From: Kazachstania africana CBS 2517
Lineage: Eukaryota; Ascomycota; Saccharomycetes; Saccharomycetales; Saccharomycetaceae
NCBI RefSeq assembly: GCF_000304475.1
Contig: NC_018944.1
Location: 434,001 to 498,000, forward strand
DNA length: 64,000 nt
Reading direction: 5' to 3'
This document shows, in pieces, positions 40,881-50,884 of the stretch (position 1 is its first letter; each line of letters starts with the position of its first letter). The position numbers and the translations under genes are program-made. The notes beneath the pieces are model-generated. The model was not told the origin of the DNA. It saw nothing but the letters and a program-made list of their open reading frames with translations, and did no database searches.

Positions 40881-41191
40881 CTTTCTTGAGTCAAATAAAC
40901 GCTGAAACACACAAAGACACTTTATCTCTATCCAAATAGATTTCTTGACTATATACCGTAGCCACTATACCAAAACTTAGTCCTTTGTCAGTACAAAAGG
41001 GGTAGAGAACTTTCGTATTTGAACTTTGCGAATCGATAATTTTTCAAGTGATGCGACGGGAAAAGAAAAGTTCCAAGAAGTTGCTTTAATGAAAAGATAA
41101 ATATATGAAGAATATTAAAAAAGTTGATATATGTGACATAGTAACTATGTAGATACTACAAGCAGTGCTAGGGTTATTACTATTATGATTA
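40881..41191. other. SCD5 promoter / MIP1 3' region
   Basis: 311 bp between two minus-strand genes; AT-rich, no element recognised. Confidence 0.55.
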
Positions 41192-44100
41192 TTAATGTTG
41201 CTGATGCACGGCGGGTTGGTCTATAGAGGCGTAAAATTGGCTGTAATCGGGTCTGTTCCAGTACATTTTCTTTGTTTTCATAGGTTTTTGCGATTGCACT
41301 TGCCTGACAGGATTCTTAAGTGACAGCTTATGAAGTTCAAGATAGTTTGTGGACGAAGACGTCGAGTTACTTTCCCCATTCAGCTGTCTCATTTGCGTCA
41401 ATGGCTTAAACTTTCCGGTGATAAGATCTTGCTCCACAATTAGTTTATGTTGATTTATCAATTCATCTCGGTTTGCGACAAAGGAATTTTCCATGACGTT
41501 AATCTTTCTTATTTTGCCTCTTTTGACGTCGTCAATATAATCCGAGTAATCGTACTTCACGTTGATTCCATCACCAGCAAATTTTTGCTCAGTTATCTCT
41601 TGTACATATTCCCTTTCTAACTTTGAAATTGATTTTGGATCCGTCTGTGTCTGCATATTAAGGAAGTATTTAGAAAACTCCTTTGTATAGGCCTTGTTAT
41701 ATTGAGCAAAAACGGGTTCTCTATATCTATACTCATATTTGGAAAGATCAATCGAATCGTTAGGATTTTCCAACATAGATCCGGAAATATTTAATAATTC
41801 AGTTATGTCCATGGCTTCACCGTGAGGAATGGCAGTTGGATTTGATGGCGTGATACAATCCATGTTAACTTCTTTTCTCATTACATGATCTATGTCCACT
41901 TGAGAGAAAAATGCACAGTTCTGAGGTAAATCTTCAATGCCGACTTGCTCACAGAAGATGGCTCTTGTCCATAGATTACTTATTTGTAAAGCCATGGCCA
42001 CTCTGTAGCGATCTTTTTCGGAACATAGATAACGAATTTCATCATGAATTGAAATGCATAACCTTGCATCCAAGCTGTATTTGGCAATAAGATAATTCAT
42101 AGAGACACAAAGTAAATGTAAATAATCAACACCAGATGATTGAATGGCCCAATTAATTCTAGAAGGTAAGAAAGAATTCAGTTTCAAATTACGCTTCATC
42201 AATGCAGATGTAATACTACAACCAAGGACTGGTGTTCTTGGAATGTCTTGTTCAGCAATATTTTCTAGTCGATTGAACAAAATCGATTCAGAACCACCAT
42301 ACCAAAATTTCTCAAACATTCTTGATCTTCTGGTCTTACCCTTTGTGCTTTCATATAATCTAGTGGCCGTTTTCTTTGCCACTTCTTCAGTTAATGTTGG
42401 ATTGAATCTTTTCAGCAGCTGGCCTGCAAATTTTACACCTGCACCATAAATTCTACCATAATTAAAAATTTTAGCTTCATTACGTGTACAGCCAAGTATT
42501 TTTGCAGTTTTTGTATGTAAATCAGTACCGTCATTCTTCGTACCTTCTAAACACATCCATCCAATCGCAGTACCACCATGAATATTGAAAACTGAGTCAC
42601 CAACAAGAGATGCAATCCATAATTCCTCACTATCAACATCGGCACCTACAAAACAATAACCCGGCGGGGCTTTGATTTGTGTTTTCAGTTCGGAACCAAT
42701 TCTGTTTGTTTTTGTATTAGAAGCGGTCAACCATGTATTTTCCACAGCCCTTCTAGTAATAGTACCCATTGGGATGATTCTAGGTAAAATTATTCCAACA
42801 TCTCCTCCAACTTTTGATCCCTGGGTATGACTATCGAATAATTCTTTGAACTGATCTGAAAACTCATTCTTAGAGACCAGAAACTGTGACATTATTCTTT
42901 CTCTCGCAGACATCCAATAAGATCCAGACGAATTGATTTGTAATGCTTCATGTGCGTATTTGGATTCTGATTTCAAAATTCCCTTTTCGAAAAAATGAAT
43001 ATAGGGTTTACTTAGTAAAGTTGTACAATTCAATGTGGGTCCATCTGGATGAGGAATTTTGAAAAGAAGAGTAGCAGAATTGAAATCTTGTACGTCTTCA
43101 TCGGCCAATACATAATTTTTAGCTTTGAAATTTTCCTCTAATTCTCTTGGAACAGGGAAACACCATCCATCTGTAGATGTCCACTTAACAGGATATCCCT
43201 CCCAGGAGAGTTTGAAAAAAATTGGAATATTTCTTGACTTAATGGTTATCTTTGGTACTTTATGATCATTACTGGGGAATAAAGATCTGTACCACTCTGG
43301 AAAACCCGGCAATTTTTGTCTTTTCATTGGAACTCCATCTTTAGTCATTCTTATTGGTTTTTTAGTCCAATCCAACTGACTCATCCATGGATCATCTTGT
43401 ATAATTTTGTAGTGCTCTGAATTTGTTTCGTAGTCCTTATATTTAACAAATTCATTAATGATTTGAACAATCTTCTCTTCAATTCGAGATTTTGATGTCT
43501 GATATAAGTTTTCGGAATTGTCGATGTAATTATTCCAATCCTTGTGATTTGTTGGTAAAATACATGAGCTCAAAGACTTCAAAGCTCCGAATGATACAGC
43601 ATGTGGACATTTTTCTAAAAAAGTTGGGAAAACTTTATCAAACACTTTACTTGTTACTTCTACATCAGTAGCACAGTAACTGACTAGTTTTTCGAAATTC
43701 TCAATAATTAACGATTTATCCGTAGAATCAAAGTAACTTCTGGGATCTTTATCCATTTTAATGTTACAATGGAAATCAGCGACGTCTGCTAAAGAATTCA
43801 AAGTTGATACGTTCAGCCAAGGATCGTTTATATCATTCATATTCCTGTCATCTTCATCCAATTCTCCGCTTCCATTTTCTTGTATTTCTTTCCTTCTTTT
43901 CATGAACATGGGCCTTTGCCTTGAACAAAGACCTGATGATGCTACATGTAATGATTGTGTATCTAAGAAGAATGCCTTTGAAGGTTTGAAATTGTACTCT
44001 TCCAGAACATGAGACCTATCGTAGCCAACATTATGACCAATGATCAATTGAGTCTTTTCGACCGTATCCAGTGGTATCAGGTGACTCGGGTTATCGGCGT

Positions 44101-44755
44101 CCTCTCCCTCACATATGAATGGAGAACACCACAGGTACCATGCCTTTGACGTTAATGCTACTGCCATTGTAGGATAAGATGAAATCTTGTATAACGTTTC
44201 CACATCGAACACCAAAGTATCTTCTTCTGGAAACTGAACTTTCACTGGTGCGCATTTAGGCTCATATTTGTACCAACCTGGTTTACGTAGCCAATGGGAC
44301 GGCCTTGGTAAAATATCGATAAATTTGTTCATAGCCATTGTCTTATAAGGTTCCGAAGCAAATTGGCCCAATCTTTGAAAATGCTCGTCTAAAGAGTCTC
44401 CCTGCAATGTGGGCAACGTGAACGAGATAGGTTCCGTCACTAGTGTTTTCTTATTCAAAAGGTCATGAGTTTTTAACGATTGTTTTGCCAATTTAATTAG
44501 ATTCAACTTATCCTGCTTAGAAAGGCGATTTGTGCCCCGTGGCTTCTTGCCAAACAGCTGTGAATGCAATGAATTACTCAAATACTGTATTCCCACAGGG
44601 TTAATCCTCGGTTCCTGACATAACTTCGAACTTGTATGAATCATAGCAAACCTCGCCTGTCGCAGCAACACATTGCGACGTTTTACACATAGCATCAACG
44701 CACAACCTCGACCCTCCAGTAACGGCAGACCTCTACCTATAGCAACTTTATCCAT
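41192..44755 (-). CDS. MIP1: Mitochondrial DNA polymerase gamma
   Basis: An 1187-residue catalytic subunit that replicates and proofreads mitochondrial DNA. The first ATG is the complement of 44753-44755; the next, 20 codons in, also gives an Arg-rich N-terminus (CVKRRNVLLRQARF), so the exact presequence start is open. Conserved homology begins at PRINPVGIQYL. The 3'-5' exonuclease has VFDVET near residue 181, IIGHNVGYDR and later YCATDVEVT. Polymerase motifs are GADVDSEELWIASLVGD (A), RNEAKIFNYGRIYGAG (B) and SIHDEIRYL (C, about 904). The C-terminal extension is present but shorter than in S. cerevisiae. It is divergent from VMA4 over 205 bp. Confidence 0.96.
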   Translation of the reverse strand: MDKVAIGRGLPLLEGRGCALMLCVKRRNVLLRQARFAMIHTSSKLCQEPRINPVGIQYLSNSLHSQLFGKKPRGTNRLSKQDKLNLIKLAKQSLKTHDLLNKKTLVTEPISFTLPTLQGDSLDEHFQRLGQFASEPYKTMAMNKFIDILPRPSHWLRKPGWYKYEPKCAPVKVQFPEEDTLVFDVETLYKISSYPTMAVALTSKAWYLWCSPFICEGEDADNPSHLIPLDTVEKTQLIIGHNVGYDRSHVLEEYNFKPSKAFFLDTQSLHVASSGLCSRQRPMFMKRRKEIQENGSGELDEDDRNMNDINDPWLNVSTLNSLADVADFHCNIKMDKDPRSYFDSTDKSLIIENFEKLVSYCATDVEVTSKVFDKVFPTFLEKCPHAVSFGALKSLSSCILPTNHKDWNNYIDNSENLYQTSKSRIEEKIVQIINEFVKYKDYETNSEHYKIIQDDPWMSQLDWTKKPIRMTKDGVPMKRQKLPGFPEWYRSLFPSNDHKVPKITIKSRNIPIFFKLSWEGYPVKWTSTDGWCFPVPRELEENFKAKNYVLADEDVQDFNSATLLFKIPHPDGPTLNCTTLLSKPYIHFFEKGILKSESKYAHEALQINSSGSYWMSARERIMSQFLVSKNEFSDQFKELFDSHTQGSKVGGDVGIILPRIIPMGTITRRAVENTWLTASNTKTNRIGSELKTQIKAPPGYCFVGADVDSEELWIASLVGDSVFNIHGGTAIGWMCLEGTKNDGTDLHTKTAKILGCTRNEAKIFNYGRIYGAGVKFAGQLLKRFNPTLTEEVAKKTATRLYESTKGKTRRSRMFEKFWYGGSESILFNRLENIAEQDIPRTPVLGCSITSALMKRNLKLNSFLPSRINWAIQSSGVDYLHLLCVSMNYLIAKYSLDARLCISIHDEIRYLCSEKDRYRVAMALQISNLWTRAIFCEQVGIEDLPQNCAFFSQVDIDHVMRKEVNMDCITPSNPTAIPHGEAMDITELLNISGSMLENPNDSIDLSKYEYRYREPVFAQYNKAYTKEFSKYFLNMQTQTDPKSISKLEREYVQEITEQKFAGDGINVKYDYSDYIDDVKRGKIRKINVMENSFVANRDELINQHKLIVEQDLITGKFKPLTQMRQLNGESNSTSSSTNYLELHKLSLKNPVRQVQSQKPMKTKKMYWNRPDYSQFYASIDQPAVHQQH

Positions 44756-44960
44756 TCTACAGACACCAGAAACTCGATGAGGAAGCAGTGTAAATCTGCC
44801 TTGTAAAGTCAATTTATGAATGTATCCGGGTCATTTAGCGTAATATCTATTTTTTCTCACTGTGTGGTTTTTTCGATACTACAAGAAAAGGTTTAGAGAG
44901 ACCTGGAAGATTAAAATTATTATTCTTCATAGTTAAGAAAAGTGATTCGAGCAAGGAGCC

Positions 44961-45659
44961 ATGTCTACTAATATTATCACGTCTCTGACGCCAAACCAGG
45001 TGAATGATGAGTTGAACAAGATGCAGCAGTTTATTAAAAAAGAGGCGGAGGAGAAAGCCAGGGAAATTAGATTGAAAGCAGACCAGGAGTATGAAATTGA
45101 AAAGACAAATATTGTTAATAATGAAACAAATAACATCGATGTCAATTATGAGGCAAGGCTAAAGAAGATTTCTTTGAAGCAGCAGATTCTCAAGTCTACA
45201 ATTTCTAATAAGATTAGATTAAGAATCTTAGCACAGAGAGAAGCATGCTTGGAAGAGATTTTTGATGAAACAAAGGGCAACTTAAAGCAATTGGTCAGTG
45301 ACGAGGGCAAATACAAGACCGTGATGTCTAATTTGATCCTTGAGTCTGCGCTAAAGTTACTAGAACCACGCATTGTTGTTAAGTTGGTGCAAAGAGACCG
45401 TGATTTGGTCGAATCATTACTTGATGACGTAAAGGAAGAATACAAGAAGCATTTCACGAAGGATCTTGAAATTGTCATATCCGATGACTACCTCAGTGAG
45501 AGTGTCTTCATGGGTGGTGTTATCGTCAGCGATTCCAAGGGTAAGATTGAACTAAACAACACTTTGGATGAAAGATTGAACCTATTGAACCATGCAGCTT
45601 TACCGGCCATTAGACTCGAAATGTTTGGTATTTCAAAGACGAGGAAGTTCTTCGACTGA
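44961..45659 (+). CDS. VMA4: V-ATPase V1 sector subunit E
   Basis: A 232-residue peripheral-stalk subunit of the vacuolar proton pump; with subunit G it holds V1 against Vo. [25 protein letters not shown] opens a long N-terminal coiled coil (about 10-100). The globular C-terminal domain includes [37 protein letters not shown] and the final [18 protein letters not shown]. Length is within one residue of S. cerevisiae Vma4 and similarity is high throughout. Between MIP1 and MRS2 as in YOR332W. Confidence 0.97.
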   Translation: MSTNIITSLTPNQVNDELNKMQQFIKKEAEEKAREIRLKADQEYEIEKTNIVNNETNNIDVNYEARLKKISLKQQILKSTISNKIRLRILAQREACLEEIFDETKGNLKQLVSDEGKYKTVMSNLILESALKLLEPRIVVKLVQRDRDLVESLLDDVKEEYKKHFTKDLEIVISDDYLSESVFMGGVIVSDSKGKIELNNTLDERLNLLNHAALPAIRLEMFGISKTRKFFD

Positions 45660-45797
45660 TACTCGATTCCTACCTGTCAATATATAAACATACAACACTC
45701 ATTTTATAGTCGAGATAGTATATTCTTTCTTTCTCTTACCATTTTAGTTTCTATAGTGATATACTTATATAAGATATGAAATTTCGAGAAGAAAAAA

Positions 45798-45893
45798 ATG
45801 TATAGTAACTTGGCCATCGATTCAAAAACGACACCCATATGCCACAATAGCCATTTTAGAAGAGTCAAACCGTCATGCTATTACCTCAATTGA
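45798..45893 (+). other. Upstream ORF overlapping the MRS2 start
   Basis: A 31-codon ORF begins at an ATG in a strong A-rich context and ends at TGA 45891-45893, past the MRS2 ATG at 45875 and out of frame with it. A 3-codon ORF (45839-45850) lies inside. It acts only if the transcript starts upstream of 45798. Confidence 0.4.
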
Positions 45894-47173
45894 GAGTACC
45901 ACTATTACGTTCCACAATTCCAACTTTTCTATTTCAACGACGATGCATTTCGAGTACATTCAAGTTACCTTCGATGCAGCAAAAATTATTATCTTTGAAG
46001 CCAATTAAACCTAATGACACTCAAATTTCATGTACAATATTTAATCATAAAGGTGATGTAGTGGCAGTTTCACAAAAATTCCAGAAATGGAAGTTCTTGA
46101 GAGATCACGATCTGTATCCAAGAGATTTACGAAAAATTGATACCACAAACGTAGATATAATCCCTAATATTCTAGTGAAATATAACAAATGCATCGTAAT
46201 TAACATGTTACATATCAAAGCCATCATCAAGAAGGATAAAGTTTACGTCTTTGATACGGTTGACCAAGCTGCAGCTGCTAAGCTGGGTGTGTTGATGTAT
46301 GACCTCGAATCCAAGCTAAATACAGAAAATTCAAACCAATGCTATGAACATAGGGCCCTCGAAAGTATGCTGGTCAACGTCGTTAGCTCACTAGAAACAG
46401 AATATAAGACACGTCAAAATGTCTGTAAATTAATTTTAAATGATCTGGAAAATCAAATAGATCGAGAAAAGCTAAGGGATTTACTCATATCTTCAAAGGA
46501 ACTGACTTCCTTTTACCAAAAATCTTTGCTGATAAGGGACGTGCTGGATGAATTATTGGAGAATGACGAAGATTTGTCAGGAATGTATTTAAACAAATTA
46601 TTGACTGAACAAAATGATAACGACTTTTCCGATTTAGAAATGATGTTAGAGAATTATTACATACAATTCGATGAATTTGTTCAACAATCTGAATCGTTAA
46701 TTCAGGATATTAAATCTACAGAAGAAATTGTTAACATTATCCTGGATGCAAACAGAAATTCTTTAATGCTGTTAGAACTGAAAATCACTATCTATACCCT
46801 GGGATTTGCTGTAGCAGCATTGATACCTGCATTTTATGGGATGAATTTGAAAAATTTCATTGAAGATTCCCATTTTGGCTTCATAGGTGCTGTGTTCTTC
46901 TCTATAATTGGAGGCTATATCACCGTTAAAAAGGGATTCCAATTATTAAGGAACGTAACTAGATTGTCTATGGTTAGTTCTGGCCCTCGTATCACGTCTT
47001 TAAATCCAAAAATTACTACCCATCCTGTTAATATGGCTAAAAAGAGACCACTATGGCATAGAATGCTTGGAAAATTCAAATTTGCCCACAAAATAGAGGG
47101 CCCTAGATCTACATGGACACGAGAGGATAAAGACCTGGTATGGAAATGGCTGATAGAAGATAAAAAGGACTAG
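45875..47173 (+). CDS. MRS2: Mitochondrial inner-membrane magnesium channel
   Basis: A 432-residue CorA-type channel that takes Mg2+ into the matrix, needed for group II intron splicing. The N-terminus MLLPQLRVPLLRSTIPTFLFQRRC is an Arg-rich mitochondrial presequence. A long helical matrix domain follows, including the AAAKLGVLMYDLE segment. The first membrane helix ends in the invariant G322-M323-N324 (FYGMNLKNF), and a second helix follows (about 337-355). The basic C-terminal tail faces the matrix. An in-frame TAG at 45857-45859 fixes the start. Somewhat shorter than the 470-residue S. cerevisiae protein. Confidence 0.95.
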   Translation: MLLPQLRVPLLRSTIPTFLFQRRCISSTFKLPSMQQKLLSLKPIKPNDTQISCTIFNHKGDVVAVSQKFQKWKFLRDHDLYPRDLRKIDTTNVDIIPNILVKYNKCIVINMLHIKAIIKKDKVYVFDTVDQAAAAKLGVLMYDLESKLNTENSNQCYEHRALESMLVNVVSSLETEYKTRQNVCKLILNDLENQIDREKLRDLLISSKELTSFYQKSLLIRDVLDELLENDEDLSGMYLNKLLTEQNDNDFSDLEMMLENYYIQFDEFVQQSESLIQDIKSTEEIVNIILDANRNSLMLLELKITIYTLGFAVAALIPAFYGMNLKNFIEDSHFGFIGAVFFSIIGGYITVKKGFQLLRNVTRLSMVSSGPRITSLNPKITTHPVNMAKKRPLWHRMLGKFKFAHKIEGPRSTWTREDKDLVWKWLIEDKKD

Positions 47174-47361
47174 TAAGGGATAAATATATTGCATTTTTTT
47201 AATAAAAAAACAGATACAAATAGAACTTTGTAAATATCACATAAAGCTAAGCTCTATAAATAAATAATGATGCATTTTCTATTAATTATACTATTTGCTA
47301 CTTCATACAATTATTTTACAGCTACGTATACAAAATAAATAATCGTCGCATAATATTAACT

Positions 47362-50232
47362 TTAGATAGATAATTTTTCTTTGAATAAGGTGTCAAGTTC
47401 AACGACAGCCTTGTTAACTTCAACGGATTTGTCACCCATACCTTGGAACACGTTACCTTTACCACCAGCTTTACCACCGACGATACTTGAAACTTGCTTG
47501 ATTAAAGTTTGACCTTCAATACCTTGAGAAAGAGCGTCATCAGAAATGTAACAACCATGTGCAATCTTGCCCTCTGGATCGTTACCTGTGAATAAATACA
47601 TTGATTTGTCCTTGGCGGAGGTCTTCATGAAGTTAACCGCTTCAGTGATAGCCTTAGCATTCGTTGGAATATCAATGAATTTGACGAAATATTTAGCGTC
47701 CTGATTTTCGGCGAAATAGTTTTTAACTTCATCAACAGTTTGCTTGATTTCCTTCTTGGCTCTTGATTTGACTTCATCCTTAACAAGCTTATCAGCCTTG
47801 TTGAATTTTTCTTTTAATTCATGCTTTGTGATAACAGAAATGGATAACTGTCCCAATTGAACACCTAACTCCTTTAATTTCTTTTCTTTGATTGGAGAAA
47901 ATGGTAATTGTTCAGCCCTAGTTAAAGCTTCAGCAAATTCATCAGCGATTCTTTGAGCTTCAAAAGCTTCAGTACCAGTGACGGCAACAATTCTTCTGAT
48001 ACCCTTAGCAATACCACTTTCTTCTAAGACGACAAAGTACTTAATGTCAGAAGTCTTGTTAACATGGGTACCACCACAGAATTCGACAGAGTACTTATGC
48101 CATTCTTCACTAGTTGGGTTAGCCAATAGATCATCAACTGGAACACCAACAGAGACAACACGGACAGGATCTGGATAAGTTTCACCAAAGACGGCACGAA
48201 CAGATGAAATTTGTTTGGCTAAGTCTAATGGGACGTCCTTGTAGTAGACAGTTAAATTGTCTTTAATTTGTTGGTTGGAAATTTTTTCAACGTCACGTAA
48301 TTCATCAATAGTTAAGGCTTTCTTGTGAGAGAAATCGAATCTCAACTTTTCTGGTGCAACTAAAGAACCCTTTTGATCAACATCGTTACCTAATGTTTCT
48401 TTTAGGGCTAAATTCAAGATATGTGTACCGGTATGGTTGTTCTTAATTGGGAAACGGCGTAATTCATCATAGGCAGCAATGATCTTATCACCAACAGACA
48501 ATTTACCTTCTTCTAAAGAACCAGTGTGGAAAACGAAACCGTTGTATAATTGAACATTTTCGACGTTGAATTCAGCAACATCATCAATGACAATTTTACC
48601 AGTGTCATATTCTTGACCACCTTGTTCAGCGTAGAAACATGTCTTATCTAAAATAATACCGTATTTCTTACCTGGTTCGCTGATTTCATTGACAAAATTA
48701 GAACCGTCATGTAATTTTAAGATAGTACCTTCAATGTTTTCAGTACCGTACTTAGCTTTATCGTCAGTCTTTGCGACGTTTTCTTCATTCAGTTCATTTA
48801 ATTCGTGGACATTTAATTTGATTAAATCGGAACCACCCTTCTTACCACCTCTCTTGGAAGCTTCATAAGATTCTTGCTTAGCTTTCTCGAAACCTGGTCC
48901 ATCAATTTTCAGGCCTTGTTCTTCTGCCATTAATTCGGTTAAATCAACTGGGAAACCGTAAGTGTCATATAATCTCCATACTTGCTTACCGTCTAGAGTC
49001 TTTGAAGTAGTTTGAGAAGCAGTAGTAGCGTATTTTTCGAATAATCTTTCACCACGATCTAATGTCTTAGCGAAAGAGGCTTCTTCTTCATCTAAGATTT
49101 CAAATAAGAAAGATGGGTCTTTAGTTAATTCTGGGAAGATATCTTTGACTTGTTCGATTAAAGTTGGAGCTAACGTGGAGAAGAAGTTACCGATTGGGTA
49201 GTTCATGTATTTACGAGCATAACGAGCACCTCTTCTTAAGATACGTCTTAAGACGTAACCTCTACCTTCGTTATTTGGAACACCACCGTCAGCTAAAGCG
49301 AAAGTTAATGTACGAACATGATCAGCTAAGACTCTGTAGGCGGTATCTATGTTATCTTTGTCTTCATCACCGAATTTACCAGTGTATGATCTAGCACCGG
49401 TAATTTCTTGAATCTTCGCAAATAAAGGTTGGAAAACATCTGTATCGTAGTTAGATCTGACGTCTTGTAAGACGGAAACCAATCTTTCAAAACCCATACC
49501 GGTATCGATATGTTTAGCAGGTAATGATTTCAAAGAACCATCGCTTTCTCTGTTATATTGAATGAAAACTAAATTCCAGACTTCCAAGACATCTGGATCA
49601 TCTTGGTTAACTAAAGAAGCGGCATTTCTCCCACCGATTCTATCATAATGGATTTCAGAACATGGACCACATGGACCTTGGTCACCCATTTCCCAGAAAT
49701 TATCCTTGGCATTACCTGGTAAGATATGATCTTCTGGGACACCAACATCTCTCCATAATTGACGAGCTTCTTCATCAGCTTCTAGGCCTTGCTTGGCATC
49801 ACCTTCAAAATAGGTGACATAAAGTCTGTCTTTTGGAATACCGTATACATTAGTTAATAAATCCCAAGCGTAATGGATAGCATCAGTCTTGAAATAGTCA
49901 CCGAAAGACCAGTTACCTAACATTTCAAAGAAAGTGTGATGATAAGAATCCTTACCAACATCTTCCAAATCGTTATGCTTACCACCAGCTCTAACACACT
50001 TTTGAGAGTTGTAAGCCCTCTTTAAAGTGTAAAATTCAGAAGCTGGATCAACAGTACCAAGGAAAATTGGTTTATATTGGTTCATACCAGCATTAGCGAA
50101 TAATAAAGTTGGATCATCGAATGGTACGACTGGGGAGGACTTGATGAATTTGTGTTCTTTGGAATTAAAATAGTTTAAGAACGTATTACGAACATTCGTA
50201 GCAGTCCATTTTTGCTTGTCACCTATAGTCAT
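47362..50232 (-). CDS. ALA1: Alanyl-tRNA synthetase, cytoplasmic and probably mitochondrial
   Basis: A 956-residue class II synthetase that charges tRNA-Ala. The catalytic part opens with [20 protein letters not shown] and holds [13 protein letters not shown] and [16 protein letters not shown]. The editing domain has HTGTH (H-x3-H) and CGGTH, the zinc-binding residues that clear misacylated Ser/Gly-tRNA. The C-terminal C-Ala domain contains [18 protein letters not shown]. The AUG form should be cytosolic. A tandem ACG-ACG upstream in frame could start a longer mitochondrial form, as in S. cerevisiae ALA1 (see 50233-50277); no separate mitochondrial gene is seen here. Codon bias is fairly strong. 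Confidence 0.97.
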   Translation of the reverse strand: MTIGDKQKWTATNVRNTFLNYFNSKEHKFIKSSPVVPFDDPTLLFANAGMNQYKPIFLGTVDPASEFYTLKRAYNSQKCVRAGGKHNDLEDVGKDSYHHTFFEMLGNWSFGDYFKTDAIHYAWDLLTNVYGIPKDRLYVTYFEGDAKQGLEADEEARQLWRDVGVPEDHILPGNAKDNFWEMGDQGPCGPCSEIHYDRIGGRNAASLVNQDDPDVLEVWNLVFIQYNRESDGSLKSLPAKHIDTGMGFERLVSVLQDVRSNYDTDVFQPLFAKIQEITGARSYTGKFGDEDKDNIDTAYRVLADHVRTLTFALADGGVPNNEGRGYVLRRILRRGARYARKYMNYPIGNFFSTLAPTLIEQVKDIFPELTKDPSFLFEILDEEEASFAKTLDRGERLFEKYATTASQTTSKTLDGKQVWRLYDTYGFPVDLTELMAEEQGLKIDGPGFEKAKQESYEASKRGGKKGGSDLIKLNVHELNELNEENVAKTDDKAKYGTENIEGTILKLHDGSNFVNEISEPGKKYGIILDKTCFYAEQGGQEYDTGKIVIDDVAEFNVENVQLYNGFVFHTGSLEEGKLSVGDKIIAAYDELRRFPIKNNHTGTHILNLALKETLGNDVDQKGSLVAPEKLRFDFSHKKALTIDELRDVEKISNQQIKDNLTVYYKDVPLDLAKQISSVRAVFGETYPDPVRVVSVGVPVDDLLANPTSEEWHKYSVEFCGGTHVNKTSDIKYFVVLEESGIAKGIRRIVAVTGTEAFEAQRIADEFAEALTRAEQLPFSPIKEKKLKELGVQLGQLSISVITKHELKEKFNKADKLVKDEVKSRAKKEIKQTVDEVKNYFAENQDAKYFVKFIDIPTNAKAITEAVNFMKTSAKDKSMYLFTGNDPEGKIAHGCYISDDALSQGIEGQTLIKQVSSIVGGKAGGKGNVFQGMGDKSVEVNKAVVELDTLFKEKLSI

Positions 50233-50277
50233 CGTTCTTCTACTTATGATTTGTAAAGATGTTCTGCGAAACGTCGT
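50233..50277 (-). other. In-frame upstream extension of ALA1 starting at tandem ACG codons
   Basis: Fifteen sense codons run directly into the ALA1 ATG. The first two, ACG ACG, are the complement of 50272-50277. The encoded extension reads [13 protein letters not shown] after the two starts: four arginines, no acidic residues. An in-frame TAA (complement of 50290-50292) lies just upstream and no ATG intervenes. The second ACG has A at -3. Confidence 0.6.
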
Positions 50278-50884
50278 AAAAAGAAGTATTTATTGTGATC
50301 TGGAAAAGATAAGGGGAAATAAAACTTCAAAAATTTGTACGAAAGAAGTTTTTTGTAAACAACTTATACTCTGACAGAGATCTTCAAAACTGTTGTTTCT
50401 TTAAATCGAGTCCTCTTAGCAACTCAAGAATTGCTTCTTCTCGATTTCTTTTTATTTTTTCTTTTCAGATATCGCCAAGTGAAAAATTTCAGTCGTCGCA
50501 TCGAGAGAATGCTTTCTTTTGGCAACTTGACGGCTGACTGTGTGACGAGCGATGAGCGAGGAGAAACGGTCCTTGGTGCAGTGACTGGGTCCAAAGGTTA
50601 TGGGGTATCATATGTATGGTGTATCTTGAGCGAAAAGAGACTTGGAATTGACAAAAACAGTGAGAACTAGCATGTGAGAGCTTCAAAATGAATTGACAAT
50701 TTGAACTCATTGTATACGGAGGATTCCTACTTAGGTAATTTTGTGATTTCTAGTGGATGAAAAGGGAAATTCTGTAGCTATTTCTGTTCCAAAGGCCAGT
50801 TGGAATAGCTGTCAAGAGAGAGTTTATACTGTGAACCGACGGCAACTTACGGCAGTTTAGTATCTAGTAGAGCTGGGTTGAGTT
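50233..50884. other. Divergent region between ALA1 and KRE5
   Basis: 652 bp holding the ALA1 leader with its ACG starts and the KRE5 promoter. A pyrimidine-rich stretch lies at about 50425-50465. An open frame at 50431-50670 begins with TTG and is not a supported gene. No RNA gene seen. Confidence 0.55.

Noticed and set aside
44756..44812. A longer MIP1 N-terminus
   Set aside because: The extra 19 codons begin with TTG; the first ATG is the complement of 44753-44755.
50431..50670. A 79-codon frame between ALA1 and KRE5
   Set aside because: Starts with TTG and lies in the promoter; no homology seen.
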